Assembly (NCBI RefSeq): GCF_011300685.1
Contig: NZ_CP049864.1
Coordinates: forward strand, 508,885-572,884
DNA: 64,000 nt
Direction: 5' to 3'
From: Lysobacter sp. HDW10
Lineage (GTDB): Bacteria > Pseudomonadota > Gammaproteobacteria > Xanthomonadales > Xanthomonadaceae
Each line of letters opens with the position of its first letter. The first letter of the stretch is position 1. The notes beneath the pieces were generated by a model. It was given only the letters and a program-made list of their open reading frames with translations. It ran no database searches and was not told where the DNA came from. Positions 24,865 to 34,070 of this stretch are shown piece by piece. The position numbers and the translations under genes were made by a program.

Positions 24865-25766
24865 CAATCGTGCTCGATGGCACCCAGTTCATTGAGCGCT
24901 TTTTGCATCGCTGCTGACGCGCCTTCGCTCAGTTTTTCGTTATCCAGCGCAAAGCGAATAGTCGCCTCAATCAAGCCCAAGTGGCTACCGCAGTCAAAGC
25001 GCGTGCCTTGGAAGCGATAGGCCAACACGGGCTTTTCCTGTAGCAACGCAGAGATCGCATCGGTCAGTTGAATTTCGCCGCCCTTGCCAGGCGCCGTGTT
25101 CTCCAACAAATCAAAAATACGTCCATCCAAAACGTAGCGACCCACCACGGCGAGCGTGCTCGGCGCTTGGTCAGGTGCAGGTTTCTCCACCATGCTGTGT
25201 ATAGCACCGCTACGACCATCGAACGCCGGCGCATCGACAATGCCGTAGTTTCCGGTGAGCTCGCGCGGGACGTCTTCGACCGCAATCACACTCGCGCCCG
25301 TGCGTTCTGCGAGGTCTGCCATTTGTGCGAGTGCAGGTGACCCTTGGCGATTCCATATCAAGTCATCCGGCAGCAGGACGGCGAACGGTTCATCGCCCAC
25401 AACCGGTCTTGCGCACAATACGGCGTGACCCAAGCCACGCGCTTCTGCTTGTGTCACAAACACTGCCCGCACATGCGAAGGCAGCACGCTACGAATCAAT
25501 TCCAATTGCTCGGTCTTGCCTGCCGCTTCCAACTTGCGTTCGAGTTCGTAGGCCGTATCGAAGTAGTCAGCCACCGAATGCTTATAACGATTGGTGACAA
25601 ACACCATGGTGTCGCAACCCGCGGCCACGGCCTCGTCGACCGCGTATTGGATCAGCGGCTTGTCGACAATCGGCATCATTTCTTTCGGGACCGTCTTGGT
25701 CGCCGGCAAGAACCGGGTGCCTAAGCCCGCGACAGGAAACACCGCTTTGCGAATCCGTTGTGCCAT
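24864..25766 (-). CDS. galU: UTP-glucose-1-phosphate uridylyltransferase
   Basis: Makes UDP-glucose from UTP and glucose 1-phosphate for envelope polysaccharides and galactose metabolism. The 300-residue protein begins MAQRIRKAVFPVAGLGTRFL, where GLGTRFLPATKTVPKEM is the nucleotidyltransferase signature. Further motifs are PLIQYAVDEAVAAG, LGHAVLCARP, LLPDDLI and MVEKPAPDQAPS, all typical of bacterial GalU. The ATG at 25,766 is chosen because the five codons before it are not conserved in the family. The gene is divergent from queD and convergent with the secretion operon. Confidence 0.95.
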   Translation of the reverse strand: MAQRIRKAVFPVAGLGTRFLPATKTVPKEMMPIVDKPLIQYAVDEAVAAGCDTMVFVTNRYKHSVADYFDTAYELERKLEAAGKTEQLELIRSVLPSHVRAVFVTQAEARGLGHAVLCARPVVGDEPFAVLLPDDLIWNRQGSPALAQMADLAERTGASVIAVEDVPRELTGNYGIVDAPAFDGRSGAIHSMVEKPAPDQAPSTLAVVGRYVLDGRIFDLLENTAPGKGGEIQLTDAISALLQEKPVLAYRFQGTRFDCGSHLGLIEATIRFALDNEKLSEGASAAMQKALNELGAIEHD

Positions 25767-25866
25767 TCGACTGCATTCCACTCAAAGTATTTGTGCATCC
25801 CAGATGTTAAGGCCTGACGCTTGAAAGCGTGCGTGGCGTATCCTTGTGCGCGAAACGGGAAAAGCT

Positions 25867-26232
25867 ATGGATCTGTTCAAATCATTCACCTTTGAAGCGG
25901 CGCACCACCTGCCCAATGTGCCGGCGGGGCACAAATGTGCGCGCCTGCACGGACATTCCTTCAATGTCGAAATCCACGTGCGTGGGCCAGTCGGTGAAGT
26001 CACAGGCTGGGTGATGGACTTTGCGGATCTCAAAACCGCCTTCAAGCCGCTGTACGACCAGCTGGACCATCACTATCTCAATGAGATCGAAGGCTTAGAG
26101 AACCCTACGAGCGAGCGTCTGGCCGAATGGATTTGGACCCGCTTGAAGCCTGAGCTGCCCCAGCTGTCTGAGATCGTCATTCGTGAAACCTGTACCTCCG
26201 GGTGCCGCTATCAGGGCCCTGCCGCCACCTGA
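25867..26232 (+). CDS. queD: 6-carboxytetrahydropterin synthase QueD / 6-pyruvoyl-tetrahydropterin synthase family
   Basis: A 121-residue T-fold enzyme that converts 7,8-dihydroneopterin triphosphate to 6-carboxytetrahydropterin, the first committed step of queuosine synthesis. Zinc ligands are in FEAAHHLP and [10 protein letters not shown]; the catalytic Cys is in [10 protein letters not shown], and [10 protein letters not shown] carries the second His/Asp set. The C-terminal [15 protein letters not shown] is characteristic of the QueD branch. The start at ATG 25,867 follows GGGAAAAG; an upstream in-frame start at 25,846 adds seven unlikely residues. No other queuosine gene is nearby. Confidence 0.93.
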   Translation: MDLFKSFTFEAAHHLPNVPAGHKCARLHGHSFNVEIHVRGPVGEVTGWVMDFADLKTAFKPLYDQLDHHYLNEIEGLENPTSERLAEWIWTRLKPELPQLSEIVIRETCTSGCRYQGPAAT

Positions 26233-26342
26233 ACGCCTTATTTGGCGCGCGCCCATGGCGTGTTGCATTGCAGCAAAGAACGCGTTATGCTGCACCGCAC
26301 AAGTTGGTAATTCCGCCAACCTACATAGCCTGGAGTGTCCTC

Positions 26343-26756
26343 ATGTACACGCAAATGAACGACCAAATCGCATCGAATACGCGCCAGTACGCTGATACTG
26401 CCGCTCAAATCAACCGCATCGCCCTGCAAAATGCAGAGCGCGTGTTTGCCCTGAACGTGGAAACCCTGCAAAGCAACACCAATGCAGCGTTTGCATATTT
26501 CACCAAGTTGCTCGAAGTGCGCGACTTGAACGACCTGCGCGAAGTCGTGCCGGCCGGCGTGCAAGTGGCACGTGAAAACATCGAACGCGCTGTTGCCGCT
26601 GGCCAAGAAGCCTACGCCGGCACGCTTAAGTCGAACGAATCCATCGGCCAATTGGCCAAGGGTCAATTCGAACAAGTGAAGGGCCAAGTCGAAAAAGCAG
26701 CAAACACTGTTAAAGCTGAAGCCGAAAAAGCTGTGAAGAACGCTTCGAAGGCCTAA
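26343..26756 (+). CDS. Phasin family protein
   Basis: A 137-residue amphipathic helical protein of the phasin_2 type, which coats polyhydroxyalkanoate granules or acts as a granule-associated chaperone. The pattern is a helix-forming N-terminus (MNDQIASNTRQYADTAAQIN), FTKLLEVRDLNDLREVVPAG in the centre, and a Lys/Ala-rich C-terminus (QFEQVKGQVEKAANTVKAEA) like that of small phasins. The start follows TGGAG. The frame is open upstream, but that sequence is not phasin-like. No PHA synthase gene lies in the window. A strong terminator follows, so it is probably a single-gene unit. Confidence 0.88.
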   Translation: MYTQMNDQIASNTRQYADTAAQINRIALQNAERVFALNVETLQSNTNAAFAYFTKLLEVRDLNDLREVVPAGVQVARENIERAVAAGQEAYAGTLKSNESIGQLAKGQFEQVKGQVEKAANTVKAEAEKAVKNASKA

Positions 26757-26793
26757 GTCTCGATGTGATCTCTCACCGAGATCTACACGATTC

Positions 26794-26825
26794 AAAAAGC
26801 CCGGTCTTGTACCGGGCTTTTTTTA
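26794..26825 (+). terminator. Rho-independent terminator after the phasin gene
   Basis: A 12-base-pair stem (AAAAAGCCCGGT/ACCGGGCTTTTT) with a 5-base loop is followed by a further T run. It can act in both directions because the leftward strand also ends in a T run. Confidence 0.92.
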
Positions 26826-26895
26826 TGCGCCGTGATTGTGCGCATCGAGACGGCTGTGCACGCACAGCGATTCACGAAGCCGCCGCAGCCTGCGC

Positions 26896-27549
26896 TTAAG
26901 TGGCCGCGTCAGCATCGAATCTAAGCACCGCCATGGGTGGTTGTTCGAGCACGCGCGTGAGGATGTTCAAATTGTCTGCAAAGGCATCCATGTTTGGATC
27001 GATTTCATTTGCGATCCAGCCTGCCAATCGGCAGCCGTCGCCCAAAATCGCTCGCGCAGTCGCGCGCGCCTGATGGACACAGCCCAGACGCACACCGACA
27101 ACCATGATCACCGGCAAGTCGAATGCGTGGACGATGGCCTTCTGATCCATCGAGGCCGTGATCGGCGAGAGCCAACCGCCCACGCCTTCTACCAACACAT
27201 AGTCGCTGGCCATGCGAAGTGCGGCGTACGCCTTTTCAATCGGCGGTAAGGTGATCTCAACGCCGTCATTGGCCGCCGCAAGTTCTGGCGCCAATGGGTC
27301 GCGCAATGCAAACGGATTGATCGTTTCATAAGGCACCCGCGCATCGGCCGCAGCGATCAATTTGAGTGCATCTTCGTTTCTAAGGCCGGACGCGGTGCGT
27401 TCACAACCACTGGCGACGGGTTTCATACCGAGAACGCGCGCACCCTGCCCCCGCCAATGCCGAAGCAGCGTGGCGGAGACGTGCGTCTTGCCAATGCCCG
27501 TGTCGGTTCCAGAGACAAAGCAGTCGAATGGCGCCAATGCGTCTAACAC
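26896..27549 (-). CDS. bioD: Dethiobiotin synthetase
   Basis: An ATP-dependent carboxylase that closes the ureido ring to make dethiobiotin, the penultimate step of biotin synthesis. The 217-residue protein has the P-loop variant VSGTDTGIGKTHVSATLL near residue 12, the substrate loop GMKPVASGC near residue 41, and VLVEGVGGWLSPI near residue 117 (the GAGG-type switch motif). The length is typical. Other bio genes are not adjacent in this window. The start is 40 bases from the divergent methionine sulfoxide reductase gene, so their promoters must overlap. Confidence 0.94.
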   Translation of the reverse strand: MLDALAPFDCFVSGTDTGIGKTHVSATLLRHWRGQGARVLGMKPVASGCERTASGLRNEDALKLIAAADARVPYETINPFALRDPLAPELAAANDGVEITLPPIEKAYAALRMASDYVLVEGVGGWLSPITASMDQKAIVHAFDLPVIMVVGVRLGCVHQARATARAILGDGCRLAGWIANEIDPNMDAFADNLNILTRVLEQPPMAVLRFDADAAT

Positions 27550-27589
27550 TTTCAGGTTTCCGTCGATATCCGCTGATAGACTTTGAATT

Positions 27590-28072
27590 ATGTATCAGCA
27601 TGAAGAATTGCAGGGCAGCAAGCCCGAACGTTACGCCCAGCTCTTGGAGATGGCGCGTCATTTGATTCACGACGAAAGAGACCGGTATGCCAATGCCGCG
27701 AACCTTAGTGCATTGCTCTATATGCACATGGCGGATGTGAACTGGCTCGGCTTTTATTTCTATGACGGCAACGAGCTCGTTGTGGGACCCTTCCAGGGCA
27801 AACCCGCGTGCATCCGAATTGCCTTGGGTCGTGGCGTGTGTGGCACCGCAGCTGAAACCGGACAAACACAACGTGTGCACGACGTCGAAGCGTTCTCAGG
27901 CCACATCGCCTGTGATTCTGCTTCACGCTCAGAGCTTGTGATTCCTTTGAAGCGCGGCAATGCCTTGGTCGGCGTACTCGATATCGACAGCCCGATTGTG
28001 GGCCGTTTCGACGAAGAAGACCAAAAGGGCTTGGAAGCGATTGCTGCGCTGTACGTGCACAGCATTCGCTAA
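27590..28072 (+). CDS. msrC: Free methionine-(R)-sulfoxide reductase (GAF domain)
   Basis: A 160-residue GAF-domain enzyme that reduces free methionine-R-sulfoxide in the cytoplasm, protecting against oxidation. The catalytic and resolving Cys residues are visible in QGKPACIRIALGRGVCGTAA (near residues 74-94) and in HIACDSASRSELVIPL (near 107). WLGFYFYDG and VLDIDSPIVGRFDEEDQ are further family segments. Length and motif order match YebR/fRMsr. It is divergent from bioD, and its stop lies 4 bases from the end of the convergent transporter gene. Confidence 0.93.
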   Translation: MYQHEELQGSKPERYAQLLEMARHLIHDERDRYANAANLSALLYMHMADVNWLGFYFYDGNELVVGPFQGKPACIRIALGRGVCGTAAETGQTQRVHDVEAFSGHIACDSASRSELVIPLKRGNALVGVLDIDSPIVGRFDEEDQKGLEAIAALYVHSIR

Positions 28073-28076
28073 TCGA

Positions 28077-29690
28077 TCAAACCGCCGCGCGATAGTTGTC
28101 CTGCATCTTGTATCGGCGTGCGTACAGCGCGAAGCCGAGTGCAGCGACAAACGCAAACGCTGCAAAGAAGAACATCAAGAACGCGTTTTCACTGAAGCCG
28201 GTGCGCGATATATTCGCAAGCACCGCTTCATTGCGCACGCCGGCATTGGTGAGCAAGACCCACAAGCTACCGAAGGTGCTGGTGAGATACCAGAACGCCA
28301 TGATCACGCCCTTCATCGCTTGCGTAGCTTGGCTATAGGCAAATTCGAGTGCCGTCGCTGAGACCAGCACTTCGCCAAAAGTCAGCAAGAGATACGGCAA
28401 CACTTGCCATGCCAATGAAGTGGACGCGCCGCTGTCGATATTCAATTGGATAAAGCCGGCAATGATCCACGCAAAGCCCGCGAACACGATGCCCCAGCCC
28501 ATGCGCTTTAACGGTGTCGGATCAAAACCCATTCGACGCAGCAACGGGTAGAGAATCAAGTTGTTGAAGGGAATCAACAGCATGATCAGCAAAGGATTGA
28601 GCGCCTGCATTTGTGCAGGCTCTTTGACCAACCAGCTCGGCCACCACCACGCTTCGTGCGGCACGTGCATCGTGTTCCCTTGCAAGACCCAAGTTGACGC
28701 CTTCTGATCGAACAGCGACCAAAACGGCGTCGTCAATGCGAACACGATCAGAATGCGCAGAACGGCACGCACGCTGTCGACGGCTGCATCCGGATGCGCA
28801 CCGCGTGCGCGATCCAACTGCATCGACACACCCGCGCCACCGAATGCGATCAACACACCCAGGGCAAGACAGGCACTCACCACGAAACCAAAATCATTCG
28901 ACCAATAGGGTAAGTCGATGCCGCCCCACGATTGCGCAGCCCAACTCAACAGGAAACCGAGGGCGACGACCGCGCCAAGCAGTGCGGTGAACCGCCCCGG
29001 ATTGCCGCGACCTTCGGCGTTCGTTGTTAGCGCGGTGCGCGCCACGTTGAAGAAGCTATGAGGGTCTTCGCCCCGCGTCGGTGGGACGCGAACATAGTCT
29101 TTACGACCCAGCCAGAACAACAACGTCGCAATGCCCATCAAGATGCCGGGTATGCCAAACGCGACGGCGGCGCCGTAATTACGCAAGAAGATTGGCATCA
29201 ACAGCGATGCGAAGAAGCTACCGAAGTTGATCGTCCAGTAGAAGAAGTCGAACACGATCTTCGCCATGTGTTTGTTCGATTTATCGAACTGGTCACCTAC
29301 AAAACTCACGACCAAAGGTTTGATCCCGCCGGAGCCCAAGGCGATGAGCAACAAGCCCGCGTAAAACCCTTGCCGGTGACTTTCAAAAACGGCGAGGCAG
29401 GCATGCCCAAGACAGTAGATCAGCGAGAACCACAAGACGGTGTTGTACTTCCCAAAGAATCGATCGGACAGCCACCCGCCGAGCAAGGGAAAGAAATACA
29501 CACCAATGACAAAGCTATGAAACACCTCTTTCGCCATCCCGGCCCGCTCGGACTCGGGGAGGTACATCAGCAGCGTCGAGACAAGGAACGGGGTCAGGAT
29601 GTTGCGCATGCCATAGAAGCTGAAGCGCTCGCAGGCTTCATTGCCCATGATGAAAGGGATTTGCCTAGGCAGGCGTGCGGCTGTCGTCAT
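28077..29690 (-). CDS. POT-family proton-dependent oligopeptide transporter
   Basis: A 537-residue inner-membrane transporter of the POT/PTR (SLC15-like) family that takes up di- and tripeptides with protons. The N-terminal signature ACERFSFYGMR corresponds to the ExxERFxYY motif (with Cys-Glu in place of the usual first residues). GGWLSDRFFGKYNTV is the MFS loop, and IALGSGGIKPLVVSFVGDQF is the second POT signature. About 14 membrane segments can be read. Substrate preference is not predictable. The start lies about 115 bases from the divergent membrane-protein operon. Confidence 0.93.
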   Translation of the reverse strand: MTTAARLPRQIPFIMGNEACERFSFYGMRNILTPFLVSTLLMYLPESERAGMAKEVFHSFVIGVYFFPLLGGWLSDRFFGKYNTVLWFSLIYCLGHACLAVFESHRQGFYAGLLLIALGSGGIKPLVVSFVGDQFDKSNKHMAKIVFDFFYWTINFGSFFASLLMPIFLRNYGAAVAFGIPGILMGIATLLFWLGRKDYVRVPPTRGEDPHSFFNVARTALTTNAEGRGNPGRFTALLGAVVALGFLLSWAAQSWGGIDLPYWSNDFGFVVSACLALGVLIAFGGAGVSMQLDRARGAHPDAAVDSVRAVLRILIVFALTTPFWSLFDQKASTWVLQGNTMHVPHEAWWWPSWLVKEPAQMQALNPLLIMLLIPFNNLILYPLLRRMGFDPTPLKRMGWGIVFAGFAWIIAGFIQLNIDSGASTSLAWQVLPYLLLTFGEVLVSATALEFAYSQATQAMKGVIMAFWYLTSTFGSLWVLLTNAGVRNEAVLANISRTGFSENAFLMFFFAAFAFVAALGFALYARRYKMQDNYRAAV

Positions 29691-29747
29691 TCGGTCAAGG
29701 CTTTGTGGGGGTCATTGACATGGACTATAGCCTGAGCAAGAAACAGC

Positions 29748-29807
29748 TTGACAAGTCAATTTGACTATATGTAAAGTATTTCTTACATCAAGTAAGAAGT
29801 ATCCGAC
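29748..29807 (+). promoter_or_regulatory. Promoter and palindromic operator upstream of the XRE-regulated membrane operon
   Basis: TTGACA at 29,748-29,753 is spaced 18 bases from TAAAGT at 29,772-29,777, a plausible sigma-70 promoter. Three interrupted palindromes overlap it: TTGAC/GTCAA (29,748-29,759), ATGTAA/TTACAT (29,769-29,788) and TTCTTAC/GTAAGAA (29,780-29,798). The latter two cover the -10 box and the expected transcription start. The operon's third gene encodes an XRE regulator, so autoregulation at these sites is a natural inference. Confidence 0.6.
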
Positions 29808-30230
29808 ATGACACACAAAGAACGCGCCGCGTGGCTGTTTCTGATCGTTTTTCTGGTGACCTACATTCCGTACTTCACGCTGAGCGGGCTCCGAGGCCTA
29901 CCGACCACCATGCCCGGATTCGAGCAATTGTGGCTCTACGGCATCACGGCCGTGATCCAAATGGTCTTGATTGGCTTGGGTTATGCCTGGTTCGCGCTGC
30001 GCTATCGCAGTGATATGCGGGCCCCCACGGATGAACGTGACCTCGCCATTGAATTCAAAGGCATCCGTTCGGCTTATTACGTCCTGCTTACCGGGGCCAT
30101 TTTTGCCGGCATCTACTTGCCCTTCGTAAAGACAGGCTGGGACATCGTCCAGTCAATGATCTTCGTCATCGGCTTGGCGCAAGTCATCCATTTCGGCAGG
30201 GTCGTCATCGGCTATCGGAGGAGCGCATGA
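29808..30230 (+). CDS. Four-span membrane protein, first gene of an XRE-regulated operon
   Basis: A 140-residue inner-membrane protein with about four membrane helices (residues 8-25, 40-64, 88-106, 112-132). Between helices 2 and 3 is a charged cytoplasmic loop with PTDERDLAIEFKGIRSAYY. The same DERD-x2-I pattern is found in the next gene, so the two are probably distant paralogues. This fits the DUF2178-like group of small membrane proteins often paired with YozG/Cro-like regulators; I am not certain of the family. Function is unknown. The stop overlaps the following start by 4 bases. Confidence 0.75.
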   Translation: MTHKERAAWLFLIVFLVTYIPYFTLSGLRGLPTTMPGFEQLWLYGITAVIQMVLIGLGYAWFALRYRSDMRAPTDERDLAIEFKGIRSAYYVLLTGAIFAGIYLPFVKTGWDIVQSMIFVIGLAQVIHFGRVVIGYRRSA

Positions 30231-30880
30231 GCACGTTCTTGAATCCCCGTACGCGTCTGATCTTGAGCCTTCTGATCGCCGGCGTCGGATTATGTTTGTT
30301 CTTCAGCGGGGTCTATCGCAATTTCGAACCGTCGACGGGCTTCATCGGAACGATTGTCTTCGCCGCCGCCGTGTGGTCCTCTGTCGCGGCGATTCACACC
30401 ACACCCGCGAGTGAGGCGGAACAACGCATCGCGCCGGGCGAATGGAAGGCATGGGTGGATATCGGTTTCTTGACAGCCATCTTGGCTGCCATGGCGCTGG
30501 CACTGACCGTGCCGCACGCGAATGTGCCGCTTGGTGATGATCCCGACGCCAACCGTTTCGGTCGAATGCTCGTCTCAATCTTTATTGCGTGGGGCATCGT
30601 GAGCGCCATGTTGCATAGCCGCTGGGGATCGAAGGTCACGCAAGACGAGCGTGATGTGCAGATCGATTTGGCGTCGACGCGACTCTCACTTCACATGATG
30701 GTCTGCGGCATGGTCGCGTTTGCGATCGGATTGGTCGCCAACCCCATCGATCGGATGCAGTGGCTGAGCTTTGGCTTGATCGCCCATATCTTGATCATGA
30801 TCATGGTGGCCGCGCACCTCATCGGAAACATTGCGCAAGCGGTACGCTACACCCGCGAACGTTGGGTGGCAGAGGCATGA
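30227..30880 (+). CDS. Membrane protein, second gene of the XRE-regulated operon
   Basis: A 217-residue inner-membrane protein with about six membrane helices in three pairs. The charged loop [20 protein letters not shown] near residue 140 repeats the DERD motif of the upstream protein and is followed by a similar pair of helices. The N-terminal pair of helices is extra. No catalytic motif or transporter signature is visible. Overlaps of 4 bases at both ends couple its translation to its neighbours, which suggests the three products act together. Confidence 0.75.
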   Translation: MSTFLNPRTRLILSLLIAGVGLCLFFSGVYRNFEPSTGFIGTIVFAAAVWSSVAAIHTTPASEAEQRIAPGEWKAWVDIGFLTAILAAMALALTVPHANVPLGDDPDANRFGRMLVSIFIAWGIVSAMLHSRWGSKVTQDERDVQIDLASTRLSLHMMVCGMVAFAIGLVANPIDRMQWLSFGLIAHILIMIMVAAHLIGNIAQAVRYTRERWVAEA

Positions 30881-31107
30881 CCACAGTCCCGTTCACCAAC
30901 GCGATTCGCAGGCTCCGATTCGAACGCGATGAAATGACGCAGCAGGCATTGGCGGATGCCTGCGGCGTCACACGCCAAACGATCAACGCACTTGAGGCCG
31001 GCCGTTATGGTCCATCACTGGAACTAGCCTTTCGCATCGGCCTGGCCTTGGATGTGCCATTGACGGATGTTTTCCAATGGCAACACACAAACACGACTGC
31101 GTCTTGA
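30877..31107 (+). CDS. XRE-family (Cro/YozG-like) transcriptional regulator
   Basis: A 76-residue helix-turn-helix protein: [20 protein letters not shown], then the recognition helix in [20 protein letters not shown] and the closing [17 protein letters not shown]. This is the compact YozG/YgzD form without a sensor domain. The start at 30,877 forms an ATGA overlap with the previous stop; an upstream in-frame ATG at 30,760 would lie deep in the previous gene. As the last gene of the operon with palindromes at its promoter, it probably represses its own operon. A membrane-protein partner could modulate it, though nothing in the sequence proves this. Confidence 0.9.
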   Translation: MTTVPFTNAIRRLRFERDEMTQQALADACGVTRQTINALEAGRYGPSLELAFRIGLALDVPLTDVFQWQHTNTTAS

Positions 31108-31126
31108 GCCGGATGAACGATCGTCT

Positions 31127-32134
31127 TTAATTGTTCTGCAATTCGGCAATGCGCAACTGGTACGCCGCCTGCATGCAATCGGTGTCCATGCAGATATCGC
31201 GGACTTGCGTGCGCCAAGCATTCTGTGACTGCTTCAGTGCCGACGTGCTCGACGTTGCACTGAGCGCAGTTCGATAGGCGCTTGCCAAGGCAAGATCCAA
31301 GTGGGCGAGATTTGCATCTGCGCAGATCATACGTTCCGCGAACGAGGATGCTTGACCGCAGTCAAAGCTCGGCCTGACAGTCCCGTTGGCCGCGTCTTGC
31401 GCATTTGCAGAGTCTGCGTCCGCATCTTCAGCAGCACTCGCTGCGGCTGCCATGCTCGCGTTCGTTGATTCCACCTCTGTCATAGCGGCTGCGGCTGCTG
31501 CCGCTGCGTCTGCCGCAGTACGTCCTTCATCCAGATCACGTCCAGCGGCATTCATGTCGCTTCCTAAAATGCTTGGCAGCACACCGCCTTGTTGCGCGGA
31601 CGCCAAACGTGAATCGGCAGATGCACCACTACCCACTACGCGTACGTCATCAATCTTCCAGCCCAGACCCTTGCGATGCATGATGAAGGTCCAAGTACTG
31701 CCATCTTTCTCAGCAGGCAACGCCAATTCAAACGCGTTGAAGCCCGCGTAGCGCATCGCAACTTTGTCAGATGTGAAATTGAAATCCGGTGCTTCGCTTT
31801 GTGTCGCAATTGAACGAACGTCTTGCGCTTTGTCTTTGGCGAACATCTTGATCATCGTTTCCGGATTGACAAACACGTCGACCAATCCTTCGACCATCTT
31901 GGTTCCGAATTCCGCAAACGACTTGTCCGCTTCGACGTTCATTTCCTCGAGCATTTCACGCGTCAAACTTTGCTTGAATGCCGGAAAGTCGATGTAGTTG
32001 TACATGGCTTGCGGGTTCTGCTGCTCGATCGCGTTCTTCAGACCGCGCAAGGCCAAATAAGGCGATGCATACAGCCAAGCGGCGAGCACCACCAACGCGA
32101 CGGCAACGCCGCCCGCAATTATTCCCTTCTTCAT
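31127..32134 (-). CDS. DUF2939 protein with C-terminal LprI-like (DUF1311) domain
   Basis: A 335-residue exported or membrane-anchored protein. An N-terminal membrane segment (residues 5-25) is followed by DUF2939 (about 25-170, SPYLALRGLKNAIEQQNPQA, then GLGWKIDDVRVV). An Ala-rich low-complexity linker covers about 195-250. The C-terminal domain reads SFDCGQASSFAERMICADAN and later CMDTDCMQAAYQLRIAEL, matching the four-Cys DUF1311/LprI family linked to lysozyme inhibition. The whole protein is probably periplasmic, anchored in the inner membrane. The role is unknown; a stress or envelope-protective role would be guesswork. It follows glmS on the same strand. Confidence 0.85.
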   Translation of the reverse strand: MKKGIIAGGVAVALVVLAAWLYASPYLALRGLKNAIEQQNPQAMYNYIDFPAFKQSLTREMLEEMNVEADKSFAEFGTKMVEGLVDVFVNPETMIKMFAKDKAQDVRSIATQSEAPDFNFTSDKVAMRYAGFNAFELALPAEKDGSTWTFIMHRKGLGWKIDDVRVVGSGASADSRLASAQQGGVLPSILGSDMNAAGRDLDEGRTAADAAAAAAAAMTEVESTNASMAAAASAAEDADADSANAQDAANGTVRPSFDCGQASSFAERMICADANLAHLDLALASAYRTALSATSSTSALKQSQNAWRTQVRDICMDTDCMQAAYQLRIAELQNN

Positions 32135-32176
32135 ACCGTCCCCTGTAAAAGTGTGCGAAAGCCCTTCGGCCCCGCT

Positions 32177-34006
32177 CTACTCTACCGTAACGGATTTCGC
32201 CAAATTGCGCGGTTTGTCAACATCTGTGCCTTTCGCAAGCGCAGCGTGATACGCCAACATCTGCACTGGAATCGTATGGACGATGGGCGACAAGATACCC
32301 ACGTGGCGCGGTGTACGAATGATGTGGACGCCTTCGGATTCGGTGAACTGACTATCGGCATCTGTGAACACGAACATCTCTCCGCCGCGTGCGCGTACTT
32401 CTTGGATATTGGATTTCACCTTCTCGAGCAAGCTGTCGTTCGGCGCGATCACGACCACGGGCATATCGGAATCGACCAAAGCCAAGGGGCCGTGTTTCAA
32501 CTCACCCGCCGGATAGGCTTCGGCATGAATGTATGAAATCTCCTTGAGCTTCAACGCACCTTCGAGCGCAATCGGATAGTGCATGCCGCGGCCGAGGAAT
32601 AGCGCATGTTGCTTGGTTGCGAAGCGCTCTGACCAAGCGATGACCTGCGGTTCCAAATTGAGTGCGTGCTGCACGCTGCCCGGAAGTTGACGCAAAGCAT
32701 CGATGCTTTCTGCCTCTTTGGTTGCATCCAATCTGCCGCGCATCTTGGCCAGCACGCATGACAGTGCGAACAAAGCAACCAGCTGCGTGGTGAACGCTTT
32801 GGTGGAAGCAACGCCAATTTCGGCGCCAGCGCGCGTGTAAAACACCAACTTGCTGCTGCGCGGGATCGCAGATTCCGGCACGTTGCAAATGGAGAGCGTG
32901 CGGTCTTGGCCCAAAGACTTCGCGTACTTCAGCGCTTCCATGGTGTCGAGCGTTTCACCCGACTGAGAAATCGTGACGATGAGCTGCTTGGGATTTGCAA
33001 CGACATCGCGATAACGGTATTCGCTGGCGATATCGACCGCGCAAGGAATGCCGACCATCGACTCGATCCAATAACGTGCGGTGAGACCAGCGTAGTAGCT
33101 GGTGCCACAGGCAAGAATCTGTACGGACTCGATATCCTTTAAAACGGCTTCCGCGCCGTCGCCAAACAACGCCGGGTTGAATGCATTGGCGTCGACGATG
33201 CCTTCAACCGTATCGCTCAACGCGCGCGGTTGCTCATGAATTTCTTTTTGCATGAAATGGCGATACGGGCCTAATTCCAGCGATGCAAGTGACACCCCGG
33301 ATTGCTTGACTTCGCGTTCGACTTCCTTGCCCTCGGCATCAAACACGCGCACGCCTTCGCGATTGAGATCAGCGGTGTCACCGTCTTCCAAGAACATCAC
33401 GTTGCGTGTCGAAGACACGATCGCGGACACGTCGGAAGCGACGAAGTTTTCGCCTTCACCCAGACCGACCAGCAAAGGACAGCCCATGCGTGCGGCGACC
33501 ATGCGGTTCGGTTCTTCTTTGCGAATCACGGCCAATGCGTAGGCACCGTGAAGTTCTGAAACTGTCTTTTGAAGTGCTTGCAAAAGATCGGCACCACTTT
33601 GCAAGTGGTAGTGAATCAAATGCGCAATGACTTCGGTATCGGTCTGTGATTCGAAACTGTAGCCAAGCGCGGTCAAACGTTCGCGTTGTGCTTCGTGGTT
33701 CTCGATGATGCCGTTGTGCACCAGGGCCACACCCTGCGAGATATGCGGGTGCGCGTTGTTTTCAGTGACACCACCGTGGGTGGCCCAACGTGTGTGACCG
33801 ATGCCGAGCGTGGCGCTGAACCCTTCGGCCTTTGCGGCGCCTTCCATTTCGCTGACGCGACCGGTGCGGCGAACACGACGGACTTGGTCTTGTTCAACCA
33901 CCGCAATACCGGCGGAATCATAGCCGCGATATTCGAGCCGCATGAGGCCCTCGACCAGTACCGGCACGACGTCCCTGTTGGCAATTGCGCCGACGATTCC
34001 ACACAT
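32177..34006 (-). CDS. glmS: Glutamine-fructose-6-phosphate aminotransferase (isomerising)
   Basis: Makes glucosamine 6-phosphate from fructose 6-phosphate and glutamine, the entry to UDP-GlcNAc for peptidoglycan and LPS. The 609-residue protein starts MCGIVGA, where Cys2 is the glutaminase nucleophile, with [11 protein letters not shown] and NAHPH next. Two SIS domains follow, with [20 protein letters not shown] and [11 protein letters not shown]. The C-terminus ends NLAKSVTVE, the usual GlmS tail. It lies downstream of glmU on the same strand with 64 bases between them. No glmS ribozyme is expected or seen upstream. Confidence 0.97.
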   Translation of the reverse strand: MCGIVGAIANRDVVPVLVEGLMRLEYRGYDSAGIAVVEQDQVRRVRRTGRVSEMEGAAKAEGFSATLGIGHTRWATHGGVTENNAHPHISQGVALVHNGIIENHEAQRERLTALGYSFESQTDTEVIAHLIHYHLQSGADLLQALQKTVSELHGAYALAVIRKEEPNRMVAARMGCPLLVGLGEGENFVASDVSAIVSSTRNVMFLEDGDTADLNREGVRVFDAEGKEVEREVKQSGVSLASLELGPYRHFMQKEIHEQPRALSDTVEGIVDANAFNPALFGDGAEAVLKDIESVQILACGTSYYAGLTARYWIESMVGIPCAVDIASEYRYRDVVANPKQLIVTISQSGETLDTMEALKYAKSLGQDRTLSICNVPESAIPRSSKLVFYTRAGAEIGVASTKAFTTQLVALFALSCVLAKMRGRLDATKEAESIDALRQLPGSVQHALNLEPQVIAWSERFATKQHALFLGRGMHYPIALEGALKLKEISYIHAEAYPAGELKHGPLALVDSDMPVVVIAPNDSLLEKVKSNIQEVRARGGEMFVFTDADSQFTESEGVHIIRTPRHVGILSPIVHTIPVQMLAYHAALAKGTDVDKPRNLAKSVTVE

Positions 34007-34070
34007 GTTCGCTAGACCCTATTTTGTATTCGCCCAGTTTAACGTGTGGACCGTCATGCCTCCGCCAAGA

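Noticed and set aside
26836..27249. 137-codon open frame opposite bioD
   Set aside because: Antisense to an intact bioD.
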